Shown here one piece after another: positions 58,610 through 64,000 of a stretch of 64,000 bases of DNA. Each line of letters begins with the position of its first letter. Position 1 is the first letter of the stretch. This stretch comes from Aquamicrobium sp. LC103 (GTDB taxonomy: Bacteria > Pseudomonadota > Alphaproteobacteria > Rhizobiales > Rhizobiaceae): NCBI RefSeq assembly GCF_001014615.2, contig NZ_LBCQ02000013.1, positions 159,772 to 223,771 on the forward strand, written 5' to 3'. Both the position numbers and the translations under genes were made by a program. Below the pieces are notes generated by a model. It saw nothing but the letters and a program-made list of their open reading frames with translations. It was not told where the DNA came from and searched no databases.

Positions 58610-60769
58610 TCACCGACCGAGCCTGGAATCGTCCTGCGGCCCTGCAACGGACAAAGGTTCCCGCCTGCGAAATTCATCTTTGCGAAGAGTGATGGTCGCA
58701 AGCGGCTGCACGTTGAATTCCGGCGCCAGTTCCTGGAAGGAAAGCACCGGCAAGTCGATGCCTCGCTGCAGAAGCAGGGTCCGCAGATGACGGCGCAAAT
58801 CCATCGATGTCAGGACGACCGGATCGGTGTCGGCGGAAGTTTCCGACAATGCCTGCTCTATCTGACCGACGATGGACTGGACGTCTTCGTCGGGAAGACT
58901 CAGGAAAGTGCCGGACGGCGATGACTGGAGTGCGCCCCGCAGCGCCTCTTCCGTTGAAGGTCGCACGATATAGGCCGCGATGATGTTGTTGCGGTCGGCC
59001 GCCCTGAAGCTGATCTGCCGTTTCAGCGCGGTGCGTACATATTCGGCGAGCACTGCGGGGTCGTCCTCGCGCCGACCCCATTGCGCAATCGATTCAAGGA
59101 CGATGCGCAGATTGCGGATGGGTATGTTCTCGGCGACCAGCCGCCGCAGGATCTCGGCAATCTTCTGGAGCGGCACGGCCTCCTGGGCTTCCCTCAGAAG
59201 ATCGGCGTATTCCGCCTCCAGCTGTGACAGCAATTTCTTCGTCTCCTGAATACCGACGAAATGGCTGGCGTAAGCGCGCAGCGCCCGTTCGAGCGCATGG
59301 GCGACGATGTCCGCGGGCTGGAGGAAATCGATGCCGGCTTCCGACAAAGTGACAACATGGCTGGTCTCCACCCACGCTGCCTTCCGCCGACCACGAGGAT
59401 CGCCGGTTTCTTCATAGGCGATGCCGAGCAGGTCCAGATGCTCCGGATCTCCGATGGCCAGCATGCGGTCGGCGGGAATGTCGATGGTGACGATAGGGGC
59501 GCCTTCGAGATCTATGCGCGCGCGGCGCGCGTCCAGTCCAGAATCCACATGGACGCCGATTGTGGGGACATCCATGCCGAGATCGGAGAGAAGTTCGCCG
59601 CGTATGCGCTCGCCATTCGCCCGAAGCTCCTCCACGGAGGCGGTTTGGCCCACATCCGCGCCGAGCCGCACCAGGATCGAGGTGGCCGGCGGAGAGGCCG
59701 AGAACTGCGCCTGCGATACGATTTCCCCCTCGATTTCCCCCTCCCGCGAGATCGCGGCAGAGCTCTGCTCACCTTCCTGCTTCTTCGTGTTCCGATGAAC
59801 GCCATATGCTCCGGCCCCGAGAATCGCGCCCAGCATCAGGAAGATGAGCGTGGGGAAGCCGGGAACGAGGCTGAGGCCTATCAGGATCACCGATGCGAGG
59901 GTGAGAACGCGGGTATCGCGCAAGAGCTGGCTGGAAATCTGCTCTCCGAGGTCTCCACGTTCGTCGATGCCGGCCACGCGGGTGATCAAGGTTCCCGATG
60001 CTATGGCCGTCAGAAGGGCGGGGATCTGCGCAACCAGCCCGTCGCCGACGGTCAGCAGGGAATAGGTCGCTGCGGCCTCGCCGATCGACATTCCATGCTG
60101 AAGGGTGCCGACTGCAAAGCCGCCAATCAGATTGACCAGTATGATGACGATGCCGGCGATGACATCGCCCTTCACGAATTTCATCGCACCGTCCATGGCA
60201 CCAAACAGCTGGCTTTCACGCTCGAGTTGCTTGCGCTGCCGCCGCGCCTCGGCCTGGTCGATATCTCCGTTGCGCAGTTCGGCGTCGATGCTCATCTGTT
60301 TGCCGGGCAACGCGTCCAGGGTGAAGCGCGCGGCCACCTCCGCGACCCGCTCGGAGCCCTTCGCGATCACCACGAACTGAGCCACCGTGATGATGAAAAA
60401 GACGACCAGCCCCACGGCGATGCTTCCCCCGACAACGAAAGTGCCGAAGGCGGTGACGATTTCGCCGGCGTCCGCCTGCAGAAGGATCAGCCGCGTTGTG
60501 GTGATCGTGATCGCCAGGCGAAATAGAGTGGCGATCAGGATCACCGAGGGCAGCGAGGAGAATTCCAGCGGATGGGTGACATAGATCGCCGACAGAAGGA
60601 TCAGCACACTGATCGCGATGTTCATCGTGATCAGCAGATCGACCAGCTCCGTCGGCAACGGAATCAACATCATCACGACGGCGACCAGCATCAGGGTCGC
60701 GATGACAAGATCGCTACGGCGCGCGCATTTCGCAAGAAGCGGTAATATCCGCTCAGACAGGGTCGACAT
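58610..60769 (-). CDS. sctV: Type III secretion export gate protein SctV (FlhA/LcrD family)
   Basis: A 719-aa FlhA/SctV protein: about eight membrane helices in the first 330 residues, with the FHIPEP-like stretch KGSERVAEVAARFTLDALPGKQMSIDAEL and a large cytoplasmic domain that forms the nonameric export ring. Non-flagellar identity is supported by neighbours sctD, sctX and sctY and the absence of flagellar genes. ATG at 60769 or GTG at 60775 is the start; it overlaps sctY by 17-23 bases. Confidence 0.93.
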   Translation of the reverse strand: MSTLSERILPLLAKCARRSDLVIATLMLVAVVMMLIPLPTELVDLLITMNIAISVLILLSAIYVTHPLEFSSLPSVILIATLFRLAITITTTRLILLQADAGEIVTAFGTFVVGGSIAVGLVVFFIITVAQFVVIAKGSERVAEVAARFTLDALPGKQMSIDAELRNGDIDQAEARRQRKQLERESQLFGAMDGAMKFVKGDVIAGIVIILVNLIGGFAVGTLQHGMSIGEAAATYSLLTVGDGLVAQIPALLTAIASGTLITRVAGIDERGDLGEQISSQLLRDTRVLTLASVILIGLSLVPGFPTLIFLMLGAILGAGAYGVHRNTKKQEGEQSSAAISREGEIEGEIVSQAQFSASPPATSILVRLGADVGQTASVEELRANGERIRGELLSDLGMDVPTIGVHVDSGLDARRARIDLEGAPIVTIDIPADRMLAIGDPEHLDLLGIAYEETGDPRGRRKAAWVETSHVVTLSEAGIDFLQPADIVAHALERALRAYASHFVGIQETKKLLSQLEAEYADLLREAQEAVPLQKIAEILRRLVAENIPIRNLRIVLESIAQWGRREDDPAVLAEYVRTALKRQISFRAADRNNIIAAYIVRPSTEEALRGALQSSPSGTFLSLPDEDVQSIVGQIEQALSETSADTDPVVLTSMDLRRHLRTLLLQRGIDLPVLSFQELAPEFNVQPLATITLRKDEFRRREPLSVAGPQDDSRLGR

Positions 60770-61094
60770 GTTCACGCAAGGTAAGAAAGCTGCGGAAAGA
60801 GCGGCGTGCTTCCTCCGCCTCGCCGGCTACGAGCAGCGCCCGGCTCTTCATCAAGGCAAGCGCGGGATGATCGGCACCTTCCAGTCGCTCCAGCCGGGAG
60901 ATGGTGGTGAGGGCTCTGTCTGCCTGCCGGTCGAGAATGAGAAGATGCGCTAGCGTGCGCAGAATGCGTGGGTTGTCCGGTGACAACTGAATCGCGATCA
61001 GCAGATAGGCCACGCCGCGCTTCGCTTGGCCGTGGCATCCGTAGAGATAGCCCAGCAGGTGGAGAAGCTGTACCGTGTCGCGTGCCTCGGTCAG
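60753..61094 (-). CDS. sctY: Type III secretion chaperone SctY (YscY-like)
   Basis: A TPR-like chaperone that in Ysc systems binds SctX and SctV. I place the start at a CTG at 61094, which overlaps the sctX stop (CTGA) and follows GGGGGAAGGA by 8 bases; this gives 113 aa, the size of YscY (114). The first residues then read LTEARDTVQLLHLLGYLYGCHGQAKRG, a typical helix pair. A GTG start at 61013 would give only 86 aa and cut this off. The order sctX-sctY-sctV is that of Yersinia. Confidence 0.75.
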   Translation of the reverse strand: MTEARDTVQLLHLLGYLYGCHGQAKRGVAYLLIAIQLSPDNPRILRTLAHLLILDRQADRALTTISRLERLEGADHPALALMKSRALLVAGEAEEARRSFRSFLTLREHVDPV

Positions 61095-61519
61095 AACCGG
61101 CGTCCTTCCCCCAACCTGGCCTTCAGGTCTTGATGACGCTCAATCTCCTCCTCCATCAATGCGGTCGCGAAATCCCGAAGCTGCTCGCCACCCTCGAGGG
61201 TGGGCACGAGATTGGTTACGCAGTGCTGCAGTATCGAAGCCGATTCACGCAGGATTGCCGGATCGGGAATGTCCGGCGAGATGAAGTCGAACAGCATGTC
61301 GTTGATGGATCGGCGCGGCGCCGCCCCGGCTGAGTAGGACGTCTGATGTTGGGATATCGCCGAAGCGGATGTTCCATCCGAGTGGCGTATCCGGCCGGAC
61401 TGACGTTCCACGGCGTTCGCATGCGTGCGCCTCCGGGCCGAAAGAAGGCTCTCGATGCCCTGGCCGGTCGGACTCGGCTTGGGAGCATCGATCCGGGGTG
61501 CATCCACACGGCGTGTCAT
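61091..61519 (-). CDS. sctX: Type III secretion protein SctX (YscX-like)
   Basis: A 142-aa protein with a polar, Arg-rich N-terminus and a helical C-terminus (SINDMLFDFISPDIPDPAILRESASILQHCVTNLVPTLEGG) resembling YscX, an early secreted export component that needs SctY. Its ATG overlaps the sctD stop by 4 bases. SctX/SctY are restricted to Ysc-like systems, so they define this cluster as Ysc-related. Confidence 0.78.
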   Translation of the reverse strand: MTRRVDAPRIDAPKPSPTGQGIESLLSARRRTHANAVERQSGRIRHSDGTSASAISQHQTSYSAGAAPRRSINDMLFDFISPDIPDPAILRESASILQHCVTNLVPTLEGGEQLRDFATALMEEEIERHQDLKARLGEGRRF

Positions 61520-62562
61520 CGATAGTTCAGTGCGATCGTGGAATTGTCCTTCGAAAGCACGAGCTTCTGCTCGCCGATCTCTTCGATGATCCAGCCTCCG
61601 TTGACGAACGAACCCTCGTGATAGCGCGCGCCATCCGCCGTGATGATGTAGGGTCGCTCGCCGTACCAGATCGCCTGCAGGGCAAGGCGCGGGGCCACGG
61701 TGTTGCTGTCGCCGACCATCACATTGGAGACGAGAAGGATTTTCTGGCCATGTGTCCGGTCGAACCACGATTGCGCGGCAGTCCACGCCGCGCTCTGCGC
61801 TCTGGGGATGGTCCCCGATACGACGATGCGGTCGTCCGCGACGTCGATGCCGAGTCCGCCGATCCCGACTTGCTGCAACTGACCCTCAAGCTCCCCGCGC
61901 GCCTGCTCGACCGCGGATGAGCCAGTCCGGCTCGCGAGCGTCGCTTGCGGCGGCGCCGTGCCAGCCAGCGCGAAGACACCGCCTGTATCGGCCCGCTGCT
62001 CATTGGTGTCGGGCGCGGCCCGCGACAATGTGTTGGACGCGATCGACAGGGCGAAAACCGCCACGAACAGGCCGGCAGCGACCATGATCGGGCGATTGGA
62101 GGGTTTGGCGTCGACGGTGATACCCGCCGGGTTGGCAAGCCTTACCCGCGCATTCCCCAGAGCGAGCTCGATCGGCAGTTTGCACCGGCGGCCCTGGCCG
62201 TGTGGAACGAGATCGCCGTTCGCAAGACGCACCGGTCCGCCAATCGCCTCTATGTCGACCCGGTCGTGCCGGAAAAGCAATCTCGCATGGTCGGCCACGA
62301 CGCCGTCGTCGATCAGCACGATGTCCGATTCTGTATTGGACCCGATGGTCGCCACGCGCGCATCGAGCTGCGCCCTGGCCCCCGAATGAAGGCCGCCGAC
62401 GACGTCGAAAGCTATGGGCGCGGTGGTTTCCGCGCGGGGGATCAATGCCGCCGTCGCTCGTGCTGCCGCCTTGTCGCGAAATCCGCCCAATTGTCGCGAA
62501 ACTCGGCGAAGGGTCGCCGTTTCGGGCAGCCTGGCCAGTAGTCTCGTCAGTTCCGCAGCCAT
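61516..62562 (-). CDS. sctD: Type III secretion inner-membrane ring protein SctD
   Basis: A 348-aa protein with a cytoplasmic FHA domain (about residues 50-145, ATIGSNTESDIVLIDDGVVADHARLLF), one membrane helix (about 159-177) and a periplasmic part with BON/ring-building repeats, as in YscD/PrgH-type ring proteins. The first 45 residues are an extra polar helix. GAGG lies 8 bases before the ATG. It stands between the 57-aa gene and sctX. Confidence 0.85.
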   Translation of the reverse strand: MAAELTRLLARLPETATLRRVSRQLGGFRDKAAARATAALIPRAETTAPIAFDVVGGLHSGARAQLDARVATIGSNTESDIVLIDDGVVADHARLLFRHDRVDIEAIGGPVRLANGDLVPHGQGRRCKLPIELALGNARVRLANPAGITVDAKPSNRPIMVAAGLFVAVFALSIASNTLSRAAPDTNEQRADTGGVFALAGTAPPQATLASRTGSSAVEQARGELEGQLQQVGIGGLGIDVADDRIVVSGTIPRAQSAAWTAAQSWFDRTHGQKILLVSNVMVGDSNTVAPRLALQAIWYGERPYIITADGARYHEGSFVNGGWIIEEIGEQKLVLSKDNSTIALNYR

Positions 62563-62629
62563 TGGTCACAGCCTCCCAGGACAAACCTCGGGCACAGCTC
62601 GGCGAGCGCGCATGAACCGGTGGGATCAA

Positions 62630-62662
62630 GGATGTGCCGTCGCGCAAGCCGACGGCACATCC
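62630..62662 (-). repeat. Perfect 13-bp hairpin between the 57-aa gene and sctD
   Basis: GGATGTGCCGTCG and its exact complement flank a 7-base loop, 18 bases behind the 57-aa stop. On the minus strand no T-run follows, so it looks like an mRNA-stabilising or partial-attenuation hairpin; on the plus strand it is followed by GCAATTTT. Confidence 0.6.
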
Positions 62663-62680
62663 GCAATTTTGATGCGGAGC

Positions 62681-62854
62681 TTAGGCTTTCTGGCCGGCTT
62701 CGCCCATTTTCCGCGAGATGCTCATGTTCACGTCATGCTGCGACTTTGCCATCTCGGACTTGATGCTCAGCGCAAACATCTTTTCCTGATGCTTGATCAT
62801 CTTGTCGAGATTGCCCTCGTTCGAGCCGGGGGTGATTCCTGGTAGTTCTGACAT
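62681..62854 (-). CDS. Small 57-aa protein, possible type III needle, rod or co-chaperone
   Basis: This ORF encodes 57 residues (MSELPGITPG at the start; core HQEKMFALSIKSEMAKSQHD), mostly one long amphipathic helix with a Gly/Pro N-terminus. Size and position at the head of the cluster fit a small secreted structural subunit (SctF/SctI) or SctE-type co-chaperone, but I see no clear family signature. AGGAG lies 5 bases before the ATG. Confidence 0.7.
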   Translation of the reverse strand: MSELPGITPGSNEGNLDKMIKHQEKMFALSIKSEMAKSQHDVNMSISRKMGEAGQKA

Positions 62855-63047
62855 CGCCTGCTCCTACAACACAGTCCGTTCATGAATGCCCGGGAGCGCT
62901 CACTCCCCAGCGTTCGCAATGCAGCCTACGGTAACGAATTCGAGAATGAAAGTCCATTTGGAATGTACATGGTAAAAGAATTCCAAGTGTTGCATTCCGA
63001 CCTGTGGGAGGTTAGGTTGTTCGGTGGGGCATTTTGGGGCTTTTGAG

Positions 63048-63917
63048 ATGGAACGAGGACCTTTGACGGAACTGCTTATCGAGCGTTTTGAGACGCTGCC
63101 GCCGCAACTGAAAGTCGCGGCGCGTTTCGTGCTTGATCATCCCGACGACGTGGCGTTGATGTCGATGCGCGAGCAGGCGGGGCAGGCGGGCGTGTCGCAT
63201 AGCACCATGATGCGCCTGGCGAGATGGCTTGGGCTGAACGGCTACGAGGAGATGCGCGCCCTTTATGCCGAAGCGTTGCGGGAGTCGCGCCTGTCGGGTC
63301 ATGCGGACGTCCTGCACGACTATCCCGACGGAGAAGAAAGCAACTATTCCACCGTCGGAAGGGTGGCGGACACGCTTGCCGCCCAGGTCGCGGCATTGGG
63401 CGACTATGTCAATGCGAGGCAGTTGCTGGCCGCCGCCGACAGGCTGGCGAGCGCGCGGCGGCTTTTCAGCCTCGGCTTTCGGCGGGAGCACGCCGTGGCT
63501 CATCATTTCGCCAGCACGCTTGTCATGACGGGCAGGCAGGTCGCGTTGCTCGATGGAATAGGTGGAACGGGGATCGAGTTGCTCGGCGATGCGGGACCGG
63601 AAGATGCGATGCTTGCATTCGCGCTTAAACCCTATGCGCGTGCGACGGTCGAAATCGCGCAGCAGGCGCAGCGTCGCGGTGTCGCCGTGGTGGCCGTCAC
63701 CGATAGCAGCGTCTCTCCTCTGGCGCGCCTGGCAAGCGAAAGCCTGATCGTGACCGCAAGCTCGCAATCCTGCTTTCAAAGCGTCGTGCCGGCGCTTGCG
63801 GCCGCGGAGATTCTCGCTGCCCTGATTGTCGCCCGCGATGGCGCCGGCGCCGAACAGGCGCTGAGGGCGGCTGAAGAACGGCTGGCCGCCTTGAACGTCT
63901 ATTGGAAGTCGCCGTGA
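63048..63917 (+). CDS. MurR/RpiR family transcriptional regulator
   Basis: A 289-aa regulator with an N-terminal HTH_6 domain (about residues 1-80, LPPQLKVAARFVLDHPDDVALMSMREQAGQAGVSHSTMMRLARWLGLNGYEEM) and a C-terminal SIS sugar-phosphate-type domain (about 120-255). Such proteins usually respond to phosphosugars. The ATG at 63048 is used; an in-frame GTG at 63024 with GGGAGG is possible. It is divergent from the secretion cluster across a 193-bp AT-richer gap and may regulate it or the genes to its right. Confidence 0.88.
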   Translation: MERGPLTELLIERFETLPPQLKVAARFVLDHPDDVALMSMREQAGQAGVSHSTMMRLARWLGLNGYEEMRALYAEALRESRLSGHADVLHDYPDGEESNYSTVGRVADTLAAQVAALGDYVNARQLLAAADRLASARRLFSLGFRREHAVAHHFASTLVMTGRQVALLDGIGGTGIELLGDAGPEDAMLAFALKPYARATVEIAQQAQRRGVAVVAVTDSSVSPLARLASESLIVTASSQSCFQSVVPALAAAEILAALIVARDGAGAEQALRAAEERLAALNVYWKSP

Positions 63918-64000
63918 AGCGTTCGAGGGTTGCCTTGCTGTTTTGAGTTCCGTCTGCACGCCTTTGATCCGGTTTGAAGCATTGCGGGATTTGGAGGGAT

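Noticed and set aside
60753..61013. 86-aa GTG-start version of sctY
   Set aside because: It removes the first helices and is much shorter than YscY; the CTG start at 61094 fits better.
1..64000. tRNA, rRNA, CRISPR arrays, riboswitches and prophage genes
   Set aside because: Reading both strands I saw no cloverleaf-like tRNA pattern, no spaced direct repeats, no known riboswitch core and no phage structural gene. A dedicated covariance search was not possible.

Overview
The window looks like a GC-rich alphaproteobacterial chromosome, most likely Hyphomicrobiales/Rhizobiales. This is inferred from the mix of Tad/CpaC-type and Sct-type secretion genes, the many alphaproteobacterial-style catabolic genes and strong GGAGG ribosome sites; no rRNA or marker gene confirms it. 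I saw no tRNA, rRNA, CRISPR array, transposase or integrase. The first gene is cut by the left edge.

Positions 1-56603 form a large catabolic island. The left arm (1-9402) holds a thioredoxin-reductase-like gene, a substrate-binding protein (SBP), a short-chain dehydrogenase, an AraC regulator, and a plus-strand operon of cytochrome P450, two ferredoxins, SBP, acetoacetate-decarboxylase-like protein, alpha/beta hydrolase and SBP. From about 9700 to 56600 the genes encode acyl-CoA metabolism: CoA ligases, acyl-CoA dehydrogenases, hydratases, hydroxyacyl-CoA dehydrogenase, thiolase, an Ltp2-like aldolase with DUF35 partner, a methylacyl-CoA racemase and an enoyl-CoA reductase. Two GMC alcohol dehydrogenases, an aldehyde dehydrogenase and a luciferase-like (F420-type) oxidoreductase are mixed in. 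Seven paralogous SBPs of one subfamily are scattered through the island, but there is only one ABC ATPase/permease pair (47423-49082), directly behind the seventh SBP.

A six-gene minus-strand operon (40131-46020) encodes coenzyme F420 synthesis (fbiC, cofE, cofD, cofC), an F420:NADP reductase and a VOC protein. It diverges from the SBP-ABC operon, so cofactor supply and uptake share one control region.

A conserved AT-rich 34-bp element made of three 10-bp arms (inverted, direct, inverted, 2-bp gaps) occurs nine times, always in intergenic DNA and mostly between divergent operons, including upstream of the IclR-family regulator gene at 22656. This is the three-arm layout known for PcaU/PobR-type IclR operators. 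I infer one regulon of about 33 genes covering uptake, activation, beta-oxidation and F420 synthesis. The substrate cannot be read from the sequence; branched or alicyclic carboxylic compounds (terpenoid- or sterol-side-chain-like) fit the racemase, aldolase and heterodimeric dehydrogenase.

The right end (56763-62854) is a separate minus-strand cluster: a 57-aa protein, sctD, sctX, sctY, sctV, then a CpaC-like secretin and a CpaD-like lipoprotein. It combines a Ysc-type export core with Tad-pilus-type outer-membrane parts and lacks the ATPase and most other core genes. A MurR/RpiR-type regulator lies divergent to it.
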